64,000 nucleotides of DNA from JBAZGH01 sp041652935 (GCA_041652935.1 JBAZGH010000001.1:21365-85364); one strand, 5' to 3'; shown: positions 38,981 to 48,352, counted from the stretch's first letter. Numbers and translations are program-made. Notes: generated by a model from the letters alone, not told the origin.

Positions 38981-40251
38981 ATGCTTAAAATTAGAAATAT
39001 AACAGCTCGTGAAATTTTAGATTCTCGGGGAAATCCGACCGTGGAGGCGCAAGTGGAGCTTGAAAACGGAATTAAAGCCAAAGCATCAGTACCGTCAGGC
39101 GCATCCACTGGCGACCACGAAGCGCATGAATTGCGCGACGGCGATAAAGATCGCTATAGCGGGTTGGGCGTGCTTAAGGCTGTAAAAAATGTAGAAAGTA
39201 AAATTGCGCCGGAATTACGGGGAACTGATTGTACCAAGCAGGAAAAAATTGATCAAACAATGATTAAGCTGGACGGCACTAAAAATAAAAAGAAATTGGG
39301 CGCGAATGCTATTTTGGCAGTATCACTAGCCTGTGCGCGAGCTGCATCTGTATCTGAAAAGCAGGAATTATATGAATACATTCGTCAATCTTACAACTCA
39401 CAACTTACAACCTACAATTTACCTGTGCCGAGTTTTAATATATTTAACGGCGGCAAGCATGCTGATACGAATTTGGATTTTCAGGAATTTATGGTTATTC
39501 AATGGCAAAAAATTATAAGAAGGGGCAGTTTGCCGAACAGATTAAAATGGGAGCTGAAATATTCCATGAATTGGGAAAAGTTTTGCTTGAATCGGGGTTT
39601 GATACTGACGTTGGCAGTGAAGGCGGATACGCGCCCGATATTTATTCTTCCGTGCAGGCGATGGAATTTATTATGGCGGCCGGAGTTAGAACCGGCTACC
39701 AAATAGGGAAAGATTTCGGGCTGGGGATTGACGTCGGTTCTTCCGAACTTTATGACTTGCGGACAAAAAAATATATTTTTAAGCTAGATCAGGCCATTTT
39801 CGCCAATTCCACCCTAGTTGATTTATACCACGAATGGCTGAAAAAATTTAATGTTATCTCAATTGAGGATGGTCTGGCCCAGGATGACTGGGAAGGATGG
39901 GAGGAACTTACCAGAATGCTAAAAAAAGAAGTAATGATAGTGGGTGATGATTTGTTTGTCACAAATATTGAGCGCTTAAAAAAGGGGATAAAGAAAAAAG
40001 TTGCCAATACGATTTTAATAAAGCCCAATCAGGTCGGAACTTTGACCGAAACCATAGAATGTGTTAAATTAGCAAAAAAGAATAAATATAAAATATTTGT
40101 TTCGCACCGCAGCGGAGAGACAACGGATGATTTTATTGCCGACTTGGCGGTAGCGGTTGGGGCTGATTATGTTAAATTCGGGTCGCTAAGCAGGGGAGAG
40201 AGAGTTTGCAAATACAATAGATTAATGGAGATTGAAAATTTAGTTAATTAG
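38981..40251 (+). pseudogene. eno: Enolase, split by an apparent one-base frameshift
   Basis: Two frames together give a full enolase. The first (38981-39706) supplies [52 protein letters not shown]. The second (matching from about 39502) supplies [38 protein letters not shown]-like text (VISIEDGLAQDDW), ILIKPNQVGTLTE and HRSGETTDDFIADLAV. The switch lies at about 39497-39503, where restoring one base after ATT would give M-V-I-P-x-A-K-N-Y. SD AAGGAGG precedes the start. Enolase is essential in fermentative glycolysis, so a sequencing or assembly error, or recent loss, must be separated. A heptamer array lies at 39390-39417. Confidence 0.85.
39390..39417 (+). repeat. Heptanucleotide array inside eno
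   Basis: CTTACAA, CTCACAA, CTTACAA and CCTACAA in tandem, read as [10 protein letters not shown] just before LPVPSFN. Confidence 0.85.
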
Positions 40252-40259
40252 TTACACAA

Positions 40260-41849
40260 ATGAAAAATTTTAATAATATCAAAACTAAACCGCTTATTCT
40301 TATTATTCTTGATGGTTGGGGCATCGCTCCGCCAAACAAAGGCAACGCGGTAACCTTAGGAAAAACTCCGACTATGGATAAGCTTGCGAAAAATTATCCG
40401 TACACTGAATTATTCGCGCACGGGAAAAATGTCGGCCTGCCCAGCTACCAGGACGGAAACAGCGAGGCCGGGCATATGAATATCGGCGCCGGGAGAATCG
40501 TCAACCAGGATGTTATTAAAATAAGCAAAAGCATTAAAGATAAAACTTTTTTTAAGAATGCTGCTTTCTTGCAAGCGATAAAACATGCTAAAGATAATCG
40601 ATCCCACCTTCATTTAATGGGTCTGCTTTCAAACGGAATGAGCGCGCACAGCGATCCATTCCACATTGAAGCTCTTTTAAAATTGGCGCGCGAGCATGGG
40701 ATAAAAAATACTTATTTGCATCTATTTACCGACGGTCGGGACTCTCCCCAGCATGCCGCCCTAAAATTAGTGCAGGATTTAGAAAGAAAGCTTTTGCCCA
40801 ATGAGTATATCGCTACCGTAATGGGCCGTTATTATGGCATGGACCGTAAGAAAAATTGGAAAGTTACCCAGCAGGCTTATGATGTGTTAACTTGCAAAAA
40901 ATGCCGTTGGCACAGCTCAAAAGATACTGCCAGTGCGATTACGCAAAGCTATAACCGCAATAATACGGATGAATTTTTAGAACCGTATGTTATTTTGCGG
41001 AAAAATAAAATATTGCCTCGCATAGAAAATAATGACAGTATTATTTTTTTTAATTTGCGTTCTGACCGCGCCCGCCAAATAGCAAAGGCTTTTACTCAAG
41101 ATGATTTTGAGATTAAAAATAAGGGTTCATTTAAACGGAAGGAAAAGTTAAAACATTTATGTTTTGTAGCGATGACGGATTTCGGGCCTGACCTAGAATC
41201 TATTTTAACGGCTTTTCCCAGTACTGACATGGAAAATACTCTGCCGATGCAATTAAAAGATTGCAGGCAAATTTATATGGCGGAGACGGAAAAATACGCC
41301 CATGTAACTTATTTTTTTAACGGCGGTTATGCCGATCCGGTGGCGGGAGAGCAAAGGATCCACGTGCCGTCTCCAGACGTAAAATCATATGACCAAAAAC
41401 CGGAAATGAGTTCGCGGGAGCTGACTGATAATATTTTAAAATTTATAAAAAATAAAAATTTTGATTTTCTTACAGTAAATTATGCCTGTCCCGATATGAT
41501 AGGCCACACAGGAAATTTAGGGGCCGGAATCTTGGCAGTTGAAGCCGTTGATAATTATCTTAGTAAAATTATAGCTGAAGCTGAAAAAAATAGAATTAGA
41601 ATCATAATTACCGCCGACCACGGGAATATTGAAGAAATGATCAAGCTTGATACCGGCGAGGTTAACACTGAACACACAACCAATAAAGTGCCGTTTATTT
41701 TCTTTGACAATGAGTTCAAAAAAGCAGAATTAAGCCAAAAGGGAATTTTAGGCGATATTGCTCCATTTATATTAATGCTGTTGCAAAAGGAAAAACCGAA
41801 GACAATGAATAGGGGGATAATGATAAACAAAAAGAAATGGAAGCTTTAA
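40260..41849 (+). CDS. gpmI: Cofactor-independent phosphoglycerate mutase
   Basis: 529 residues, full length. LIILDGWGIAPP and DGNSEAGHMNIGAGR (Asp, catalytic Ser), LFTDGRDSPQHAAL, VMGRYYGMDR, FFNLRSDRARQIAKAF, NYACPDMIGHTGN (Asp, His), ITADHGNIEEM (Asp-His) and NTEHTTNKVPF (His) supply both manganese sites. It converts 3- to 2-phosphoglycerate between pgk and eno. It starts 8 bases after the eno stop and ends overlapping the start of a second, altered copy, with the stop/start TAATG overlap. Confidence 0.97.
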   Translation: MKNFNNIKTKPLILIILDGWGIAPPNKGNAVTLGKTPTMDKLAKNYPYTELFAHGKNVGLPSYQDGNSEAGHMNIGAGRIVNQDVIKISKSIKDKTFFKNAAFLQAIKHAKDNRSHLHLMGLLSNGMSAHSDPFHIEALLKLAREHGIKNTYLHLFTDGRDSPQHAALKLVQDLERKLLPNEYIATVMGRYYGMDRKKNWKVTQQAYDVLTCKKCRWHSSKDTASAITQSYNRNNTDEFLEPYVILRKNKILPRIENNDSIIFFNLRSDRARQIAKAFTQDDFEIKNKGSFKRKEKLKHLCFVAMTDFGPDLESILTAFPSTDMENTLPMQLKDCRQIYMAETEKYAHVTYFFNGGYADPVAGEQRIHVPSPDVKSYDQKPEMSSRELTDNILKFIKNKNFDFLTVNYACPDMIGHTGNLGAGILAVEAVDNYLSKIIAEAEKNRIRIIITADHGNIEEMIKLDTGEVNTEHTTNKVPFIFFDNEFKKAELSQKGILGDIAPFILMLLQKEKPKTMNRGIMINKKKWKL

Positions 41850-43423
41850 TGACAAATAATAAATTAACGGTTTTATGCATCATTGACGGCTGGGGTGTTG
41901 CCGCGCCTTACAACGGCAATGCAGTTACTGAAGCTGATTTGCCCAATATAAATAAGATAATTTCCCAATATCCGGTTACAACCCTAGAAGCCGGCGGGGA
42001 AGCGGTGGGGCTGGAAGAAGGATTGGCCGGCAATAGCCGCCAGGGCCATTTTGTTATTGGAACCGGGCAAAGAGCCGACTCTGATTTACTTAGGATAAAC
42101 AACGCAATCAGGGATAAAACTTTTTTTAAAAATAAAATTTTGAAAGAAGCGGTTAGACACGCCGAGAAAAACAATTCAAGCATACACATATTAGGATTAG
42201 TTTCCGAAGATAAAATTCACTCATCCTTTAGCCACTTGTTGTCCTTGATGGATTTTTTTAAAAAACGTAAAGAGCAGAAAATTTATTTAGACCTTATTAT
42301 TTCAGAAGAAGAGTCATCTCTGAATTTATTAAGGGAAATCCAGCAAAAGGCGGATAAATATGAGAATATCGAGATAGCAACGATTTCCGGAAGTTTTTAC
42401 GCAATGGATGGATATGGCAATTGGGACCGTACTATTAAATTTTATCAGGCGCTGGCGGAGGGGGAGTGTAAAAATAAATTTGACAGCATTTCAAAGGCCG
42501 TTGAATTTTATAATAATAATAAAAAAATTGCCGCCAGCGGGATTATTCCGACAGTTTTAATAAAAAATAGCCGTCCAGTCGCCACAGTTAAAGAAAAAGA
42601 CGTTTTAATATTCTTCAATTTTAACCCCAGAGGAATGGGGCAGATAGTTCAAGCATTTTCTCTGCCCAGCCTAGCTAAGTTCCCGGAGCGCAAAAAATAT
42701 TTTCCTGATTTATTTATCGCCTGCATGACAGAGTATGAAAAGTATCTGCCGGTTAAAGTTATTTTTGATCATCCGGAAATTAACGCCACTTTAAATAAAA
42801 TTTTAGCGGAAAACAGCAAAAAACAGCTATTTATAACCGAAACCGAAAAATATCCTTATTTAAATTATTTTTTTAATGGATTCCAGTATTTTTTTAATGG
42901 GGGCGATAATCGGATATTGATTTCGGCCGAGCCGACAAAGGATGTTTATGGCAGCCAGGAAATATCAGCCGAAAAGATTACCGCCGTAGCGATAAAAGAA
43001 ATAAAAAAAGGCGCCTATGATTTTATCGCCCTTAATTATGGAAGCGCCGATATTTTAGCAGATTCCGGCAAACTGGAAGCCGTTATTGCCGGATTGAAAG
43101 CAATAGATAAAAATATAGGAAATCTGCGAAAAGTGGTTTTGTCTGTCGGCGGAACGCTTATCATAACATCAAGCCATGGAAATTGCGAAGAGATGGTAAG
43201 CCGCCACAGTGAAGAGATGAATGAAAAAAATACAAACAACCCAGTTCCTTTTATACTTGCAAACAATAACTTGGAGGGGATTAGCTTGAATAAAGCGGAC
43301 GCCGCCGGCATTGATTTAAGCGATTTAAAACCAACAGGAAGCTTACTTGATATTGCTCCGACTATTTTAAAAATTATGGGGATTAAAAAGCCGGATGAAA
43401 TGGAGGGAAAAAGTTTACTTTAG
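41849..43423 (+). CDS. Second GpmI-family protein lacking most metal ligands (probable pseudoenzyme)
   Basis: 524 residues from ATG at 41849 (an ATG at 41837 would overlap gpmI further). The alkaline-phosphatase-superfamily fold of GpmI is kept: LCIIDGWGVAAP, GLAGNSRQGHFVIGTG, ISGSFYAMDGYGNWDRTI. The metal and substrate residues that are intact in the upstream copy are changed: D-x-x-GHTG becomes DILADSG, ADHGN becomes SSHGN, TEHTTN becomes KNTNN, GRYYGMDR becomes GSFYAMDG. The Ser is retained. Catalysis as a mutase is therefore unlikely. It may be a structural or regulatory partner, or an enzyme with new chemistry. Confidence 0.85.
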   Translation: MTNNKLTVLCIIDGWGVAAPYNGNAVTEADLPNINKIISQYPVTTLEAGGEAVGLEEGLAGNSRQGHFVIGTGQRADSDLLRINNAIRDKTFFKNKILKEAVRHAEKNNSSIHILGLVSEDKIHSSFSHLLSLMDFFKKRKEQKIYLDLIISEEESSLNLLREIQQKADKYENIEIATISGSFYAMDGYGNWDRTIKFYQALAEGECKNKFDSISKAVEFYNNNKKIAASGIIPTVLIKNSRPVATVKEKDVLIFFNFNPRGMGQIVQAFSLPSLAKFPERKKYFPDLFIACMTEYEKYLPVKVIFDHPEINATLNKILAENSKKQLFITETEKYPYLNYFFNGFQYFFNGGDNRILISAEPTKDVYGSQEISAEKITAVAIKEIKKGAYDFIALNYGSADILADSGKLEAVIAGLKAIDKNIGNLRKVVLSVGGTLIITSSHGNCEEMVSRHSEEMNEKNTNNPVPFILANNNLEGISLNKADAAGIDLSDLKPTGSLLDIAPTILKIMGIKKPDEMEGKSLL

Positions 43424-43851
43424 AAAAAATAATATCCAATTGCGCTGACAGCGATTCCTATAAGGCACCCCGTTAAAACCTGCAATGGAGTATGCCCTAT
43501 TTTTTCCAATAATTTGGGATAATGCTCTTCCAATACTTTATCATCCTTTAAATCTTTTACCAAGATATTTAAAATTTTTCCATGCTGGCCGAGATAACGC
43601 CTCAAACCGATCGCGTCTCGAATGACCACAACGGCAAAAATAAAAGATAAGGCGAAAACAGGAGAGCCCCACCCTTCAATTAGGACGATGATTAAAGCCA
43701 GAGATGACACTGCCGCGGAGTGCGAAGAGGGCATCCCCGAATAGGCTAATAAATTTTTAAAATTAAATTTTAGCTTGTTGCTTGAAACAAAAAATTTGAT
43801 AATTTGGGCGACAGCGCCGGCAATAATCGGCAATAAGATAATTTTTATCAT
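43420..43851 (-). CDS. Divergent PAP2-family (DUF212, YuiD-like) membrane protein
   Basis: 143 residues. AYSGMPSSHSAAVSSLALII is the DUF212 signature (G-M-P-S-S-H-S-A), followed by FALSFIFAVVVIRDAIGLRR and LEKIGHTPLQVLTGCLIGI with H-T-P-x-Q-V. About four helices. The family is related to acid phosphatase/PAP2 proteins, with unknown natural substrate; a prenyl- or lipid phosphate is plausible. It is convergent with the pseudoenzyme gene (4-base overlap) and divergent from uppP, which also handles polyprenyl phosphates. Confidence 0.9.
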   Translation of the reverse strand: MIKIILLPIIAGAVAQIIKFFVSSNKLKFNFKNLLAYSGMPSSHSAAVSSLALIIVLIEGWGSPVFALSFIFAVVVIRDAIGLRRYLGQHGKILNILVKDLKDDKVLEEHYPKLLEKIGHTPLQVLTGCLIGIAVSAIGYYFF

Positions 43852-43873
43852 ATTATTAAATTAAAATTACTAT

Positions 43874-44686
43874 ATGTTAGAGCATTATTTTTCCGTTGTT
43901 ATTTTATCAATCATTCAGGGAATTACTGAGTTTGTGCCGATATCCTCATCCGGCCATTTAATTATTTTACACAACATTTTGCCTGAACTAAAAATAAATG
44001 AATTGGCTTTTGATGTTTTTTTACATGCCGGTACGTTATTAGCCGTTATAGTATTTTTTTGGCCCGATTTGGTCAAAATTTTTATTAATTGGTTAAAAAA
44101 TTCTTTAAAAATGAATTTTAGAGCATCAGAGGCAAAGCTAGGATGGCTTTTGATTATTGCCACCATTCCAGCCGGTTTATTCGGCTATTTTTTTGAAGAT
44201 TTAATTGAAAATTTTTTAAGATCTAATTTAGTTGTAGCCGCAATGCTAATTATAGTGGGCCTGCTGTTTTTATTGGCAGAGCATTATTTTAAGCGGCAGC
44301 AAATGATAACACAATTAAATTGGAAAAACGCTTTATTCATTGGAATTGCCCAGGCAATCGCTTTAATTCCGGGAACCTCGCGTTCAGGCATTACTATTAT
44401 AGCAGGCATGGCCTCTAAATTAAAGAGGGAAGAGGCAGTGAGATTTTCATTCCTAATATCAGTGCCTGTTATACTGGGGGCGACAATAAAAAAAATCCCG
44501 GCTATTTCAGCCGCGATTTTTGACGGAAATTTATTAAATTTTTCAATGAGCGCTGTTATTAGTTTTGTCACTGCATATTTTATTATTAAATATTTATTAA
44601 TTTATGTAAAAAATCATTCACTGAATATTTTTGCTTATTATCGTTTTTTTCTGGCGGCTGTAATTATTCTTTTATACTTTATTTAA
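43874..44686 (+). CDS. uppP: Undecaprenyl-diphosphatase UppP/BacA
   Basis: 270 residues, about eight helices. IIQGITEFVPISSSGHLIIL (Glu and the PISSSGH motif) and IALIPGTSRSGITIIAGM (PGTSRSG) are the two active-site repeats. It dephosphorylates undecaprenyl diphosphate at the membrane, recycling the carrier used by MurJ-transported lipid II and by the sugar transferase at 6079. It gives bacitracin tolerance in other bacteria. It overlaps the convergent CAP gene by 15 bases. Confidence 0.96.
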   Translation: MLEHYFSVVILSIIQGITEFVPISSSGHLIILHNILPELKINELAFDVFLHAGTLLAVIVFFWPDLVKIFINWLKNSLKMNFRASEAKLGWLLIIATIPAGLFGYFFEDLIENFLRSNLVVAAMLIIVGLLFLLAEHYFKRQQMITQLNWKNALFIGIAQAIALIPGTSRSGITIIAGMASKLKREEAVRFSFLISVPVILGATIKKIPAISAAIFDGNLLNFSMSAVISFVTAYFIIKYLLIYVKNHSLNIFAYYRFFLAAVIILLYFI

Positions 44687-45535
44687 TAATTTAAGCTTTT
44701 TGCCGAAGTTGTTTATATAGTTAATATAGAAATAAAACAGGACTGCAGTGCACATCGCTAATATATATATTGACATCAATTTAATTATAATTAAAAAATA
44801 GCTCACAACCGATTTCATATCCGGCGTTTTAAATAAAGCGCCGGATTTATTTTCGTAATTTTCAATATCCAGCATTTTAGCATTATAAGCCATAGGATTA
44901 TTTTTTGAATTTATATTATTTAAATAATACTCCGATAAATCAGAAGCTATAAAATAGGGGGAGCTGTTTTGTGATTTTAAAAAAGATTGATCAGTATTAG
45001 TATTGAGAACTAATTGTTCCGAGGATATTTTCGGCGCGCCAAAAAGTTCTACCGCTATTATGGTTTCCTCGCCAAACCATTCTCCGCTTAAAACAGCAAC
45101 ACCCGCTTCTTGGTAATTTTCATGCAATACATTTTTTCTATGCGAAGGGGACGCCAGCCAAGCGTTGAACATGGGTTCGCTTTCAGTGAAATTAACCGCC
45201 AGATTTTCACCGACGATTGAATATTCATATCCCTCCTCTTTTATCCAGTCGGAAAATTTTTTATCGGAAAAATTATGGGAAAAATTTTGCTGGCTGATAA
45301 TAGCGCTGGCTTTCGCTATGGCCGCTTTAGTTAATGATTCATTTTCAACTAATTCATTAAGCCCATATTTAACTCTTTCCAAATTCGTTAATTCCATTAT
45401 TTTTTCAGCCGTAACTTCAGAGGCCAGGGCGTTGCCGGCGATTAAATTTGAGAATAAAAAAATCCCTATTATCCACAGTAATAGAGAATTTCTAAAATTA
45501 AAAAATATATAGTTCCCCCTCTTTTTTGTTTTCAT
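44672..45535 (-). CDS. Exported CAP (SCP/PR1-like) domain protein with C-terminal membrane anchor
   Basis: 287 residues. A signal sequence (LLLWIIGIFLFSNLIAGNALA) leads to a bacterial CAP domain (about 40-160): TNLERVKYGLNELVENESL, QNFSHNFSDKKFSDWI, VGENLAVNF and AWLASPSHRKNVLHENYQEA, all family signatures (H...E...H). A C-terminal helix (YFLIIIKLMSIYILAMCTAVLFYF) probably anchors it to the membrane with the CAP domain outside. CAP proteins bind lipids or act in wall and surface interactions; bacterial roles are poorly known. A strong promoter lies 100 bases upstream. Confidence 0.9.
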   Translation of the reverse strand: MKTKKRGNYIFFNFRNSLLLWIIGIFLFSNLIAGNALASEVTAEKIMELTNLERVKYGLNELVENESLTKAAIAKASAIISQQNFSHNFSDKKFSDWIKEEGYEYSIVGENLAVNFTESEPMFNAWLASPSHRKNVLHENYQEAGVAVLSGEWFGEETIIAVELFGAPKISSEQLVLNTNTDQSFLKSQNSSPYFIASDLSEYYLNNINSKNNPMAYNAKMLDIENYENKSGALFKTPDMKSVVSYFLIIIKLMSIYILAMCTAVLFYFYINYINNFGKKLKLLNKV

Positions 45536-45544
45536 TTTTGTTTT

Positions 45545-45580
45545 TTATACCTTTGTTTTTGCTTATACCTTTGTTTTTGC
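45545..45580. repeat. Exact 18-bp tandem duplication in the CAP gene 5' UTR
   Basis: TTATACCTTTGTTTTTGC occurs twice back to back. Read on the minus strand it places two copies of an AAAGG-containing segment before the CAP start codon. Confidence 0.8.
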
Positions 45581-45635
45581 TTGTTCGCCTATTTTGGGCG
45601 GAGTAAAAGATTATTTTTGATCTTTCACTATATAT

Positions 45636-45664
45636 ATTATATCATAGTTTGCGGTAAAAATCAA
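45636..45664 (-). promoter_or_regulatory. Sigma70-type promoter of the CAP gene
   Basis: On the minus strand TTGATT (45664-45659), 17 bases, TATAAT (45641-45636). It lies about 100 bases before the start codon at 45535. Confidence 0.7.
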
Positions 45665-46162
45665 GAGGCGTTTTAGTTGTAAGTTATAAGTCTTAAGTTC
45701 TAAAGTTCTAAGCTTCAAAATTTTTAGAGTCCTAACTGGAACTATATAGTTTTAAGTTCTAGAGTTCTAATTTATATAGTTTTAGAGTTGCAAAGCTCTA
45801 GGTTATGGGCATGACAAATATTTACTTGTTGAGATCTTTTTTTATACGGTAAATAAAATTTTTTAATTTAATAATATTATAAATAAATTTTAAATTTTAA
45901 TTAGTATCTGCCGGCAAAAAAATTTAAATATATAATTTTATATTGATAATATTATTTAAAAATTAAAAATTAGATATTATTTAAAAATTAAAAAATTATA
46001 AAATTTAAAATTTTAACCATAGAACCAATTAGCCCAAGTTATTTTAAGGTAAAAATTACATAAATTTTTTCAACTTGCAACACGGTACGATTAGTGCTAT
46101 TGTAACATAATATTATAAATCAAACTTTACGACTTTTGACTTTTAAACTTTGCAACTAAAGT
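45665..46162 (+). other. Gene-free AT-rich stretch with degenerate heptamer repeats
   Basis: About 500 bases without a supported gene. 45675-45800 is made of 7-base-spaced units (TAAGTTATAAGTCTTAAGTT and variants). The middle is extremely AT-rich (AAATTAAAAATTAGATATTA). 46121-46160 carries the mirror units ACTTTTGACTTTTAAACTTT directly before manC. No consensus promoter for manC is certain. Confidence 0.6.
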
Positions 46163-47236
46163 ATGAAAATAGTTATTCTCGCCGGAGGATCCGGCAGCCG
46201 GCTTTGGCCGGTTTCTAGAAAAAATAATCCAAAACAGGTGCAGCCGTTTTTAGACGACGATACTATGCTGCAAAAAACTTATAAGCGCCTGCGCCGCGGG
46301 TTCAATGTTGATGATATTTTTATTGCCACAGCCGAAAGTTATATTGCGATTACCAAAAAACAGCTTCCGGAGCTTCCGCAAAAAAATATTATTAGCGAAC
46401 CTTATAAGCGGGACACAGCGGCGGCCATCGGGCTGGCGGCCATCTTTTTTTATTTCCGCAACCCGAACGAAATAATCATTACCGTGCACGCTGATCATTA
46501 CATAGACGATGAAGAAGAATATATAAAAACTTTAAAGTTGGCCGGGAAGCTAGCGGAAATTAATCCAGGAAGGGGAGTCTTGATAGGAGTAAGGCCGGCT
46601 TATCCTGAAACCGGTTTCGGCTACATAAAAATAAACGGACAATTTTTTTCCTTAAATGATAGAAAAATATTTACAGTAGAAGAATTTATTGAAAAGCCCA
46701 ATTCGGAAAAAGCAAAAAATTATATCAGCAAATGGGAGTACCTTTGGAACCCCGGTTATTTTATTTGGCGGGTTGACACCCTGCTCGCTCAGTACAAAAA
46801 ACATCTGCCGGAAATGTATAAAAGTTTAGTTGAGATTAATCGCGCGCTGGAAACTAAAAATGAGAAAAAAGTAATAGATAGCGAATTTAAAAAAATAACG
46901 CCAAAGGCGTTTGATTACGGCATACTGGAAAAGGCGGATAACTTATTGGTCGTGCCGACCGATTTCGTTTTTACTGACATTGGAAACTGGCGGACGGCTA
47001 AAAGAGTTTTAAGCGGCAATAAAAAAAATGCCATAAAAGGCAAGGTTATTGAATTAGACAGTTCTAATAATTTAATTTATAATTTTACCAATAGGCCGTT
47101 AACCTGCGCCGGCTTAAAAGATATGATAATAGTTGCGGTTGAGGACGCTACCTTGGTTTGCCACCAAGACAGCGCTCAGGATGTTAAAAAAATAGTGGAA
47201 AAATTAAAAGAGGCGGGGCTGGAAAAATATTTATAA
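46163..47236 (+). CDS. manC: Mannose-1-phosphate guanylyltransferase
   Basis: 357 residues. ILAGGSGSRLWPVSRKNNPKQ (nucleotide-binding signature), DTAAAIGLAAIFF, VHADHYI, PETGFGYIKI, FIEKPNSEKAKNYI and WNPGYFIW are ManC motifs. The C-terminal isomerase domain of bifunctional AlgA/ManC is absent, so it is the one-function form: GTP + mannose-1-P to GDP-mannose. This donor could feed the DPM-like and other glycosyltransferases at 28-30 kb. Confidence 0.93.
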   Translation: MKIVILAGGSGSRLWPVSRKNNPKQVQPFLDDDTMLQKTYKRLRRGFNVDDIFIATAESYIAITKKQLPELPQKNIISEPYKRDTAAAIGLAAIFFYFRNPNEIIITVHADHYIDDEEEYIKTLKLAGKLAEINPGRGVLIGVRPAYPETGFGYIKINGQFFSLNDRKIFTVEEFIEKPNSEKAKNYISKWEYLWNPGYFIWRVDTLLAQYKKHLPEMYKSLVEINRALETKNEKKVIDSEFKKITPKAFDYGILEKADNLLVVPTDFVFTDIGNWRTAKRVLSGNKKNAIKGKVIELDSSNNLIYNFTNRPLTCAGLKDMIIVAVEDATLVCHQDSAQDVKKIVEKLKEAGLEKYL

Positions 47237-47241
47237 ATTTT

Positions 47242-48285
47242 ATGCTACGAAAGTTAACTACAACATTAGGAATAATTATTTCTTTAATTATACTAGTCGG
47301 CGCGACTATGTATATTTCTTTTTGGCGGGCGGTTAATTCACCGGTTCAAGATGAAAGCGAACAGATTATTTTTAGTGTTGAAGAAGGAAATAAAACGCGT
47401 GAAATAAGCAATAAATTAAAAGAAGAGGGAATAATAAGCAGCCCTTTTTATTTTGATTGGTATGCCGCTTTTAGGGATATAGATACTAAAATACAGGCCG
47501 GCGAATATGCGCTAGATAAAAATATGAATATTAAAGAAATAGCGGCTATTTTATCTGTTGGAAATTCGCAGAGTAGAGAAAAAACCATAAAGATTATTGA
47601 GGGATGGGATATTAATAATATTGCTCAATATCTGGAAGAACAACATGGATTTAGCGCCAAAGAATTCATTAAATTAACAGAGCCGGGAGAAGGAACATGT
47701 TTTTCCCGCGATATATGCCAATTTTCCAATATAGAATCAATACCAGCGGGAAAAAGTTTAGAGGGCTATCTATTTCCGGATACATATCGCATATTCTCTG
47801 ATGCCACCACAGAAGATGTTATCGCAAAAATGTTAAGCAATTTTGGAACTAAAATCAGCGGCCAAATGCTGGCCGACATAGAGAATCAGGGCAAAAATTT
47901 ATACCAGATAATAACCATGGCCTCCTTAGTAGAAAAAGAAGTGAGAAAAACAGAGGACATGAAAATTGTTTCCGGAATTTTTTGGAATAGGATAAAGCGA
48001 GGGCAGCCGCTTGAATCATGCGCCACCCTAGCTTATGTTTTAGGCGAGAATAAGTCACAGTACAGCATAGAGGATACGAAAGTTGATTCGCCATATAATA
48101 CTTATAAAAATTACGGTTTGCCGCCAGGACCAATAGCAAATCCCGGGCTTAACGCGATTAACGCCGCTATTTATCCGGCCGAAACTGATTATTTGTATTT
48201 TTTAAATGAGCTGGGGAGCGGAAAAACCCATTTTGCCGAAACTTTTGAGGAGCACGCTAGAAATAAAGCGCTTTATTTAAAATAG
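47242..48285 (+). CDS. mltG: Endolytic murein transglycosylase MltG
   Basis: 347 residues. An N-terminal membrane helix (LGIIISLIILVGATMYISF) is followed by a LysM-like subdomain (VEEGNKTREISNKLKEEGII) and the YceG core with SLEGYLFPDTYRI, IITMASLVEKEVRKTEDM (catalytic Glu), IVSGIFWNRIKRGQPL, DTKVDSPYNTY, YGLPPGPIANPGLNAI and ALYLK end. It cuts nascent glycan and sets strand length at the membrane. It lies 5 bases after manC, so the two may share a transcript. Confidence 0.96.
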   Translation: MLRKLTTTLGIIISLIILVGATMYISFWRAVNSPVQDESEQIIFSVEEGNKTREISNKLKEEGIISSPFYFDWYAAFRDIDTKIQAGEYALDKNMNIKEIAAILSVGNSQSREKTIKIIEGWDINNIAQYLEEQHGFSAKEFIKLTEPGEGTCFSRDICQFSNIESIPAGKSLEGYLFPDTYRIFSDATTEDVIAKMLSNFGTKISGQMLADIENQGKNLYQIITMASLVEKEVRKTEDMKIVSGIFWNRIKRGQPLESCATLAYVLGENKSQYSIEDTKVDSPYNTYKNYGLPPGPIANPGLNAINAAIYPAETDYLYFLNELGSGKTHFAETFEEHARNKALYLK

Positions 48286-48294
48286 TCATTAAAG

Positions 48295-48349
48295 ACATAA
48301 GTCGTAAGTCATAATAACCTTACGGCTTGGGGCTTATGGCTTACGATTT
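48295..48349. repeat. Heptamer inverted repeat between mltG and pyrH
   Basis: Left units (CATAAGTCGTAAGTCATAAT) are mirrored by TTACGGCTTGGGGCTTATGG and CTTACGAT around AACC, the same centre as the element at 33436-33486. Confidence 0.7.
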
Positions 48350-48352
48350 AAC

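Noticed and set aside
39480..39530. Programmed -1 frameshifting in eno
   Set aside because: The only A-run (CAAAAAA) does not fit X-XXY-YYZ in the zero frame, and no clear downstream hairpin is evident. A one-base indel restoring I-P is simpler.
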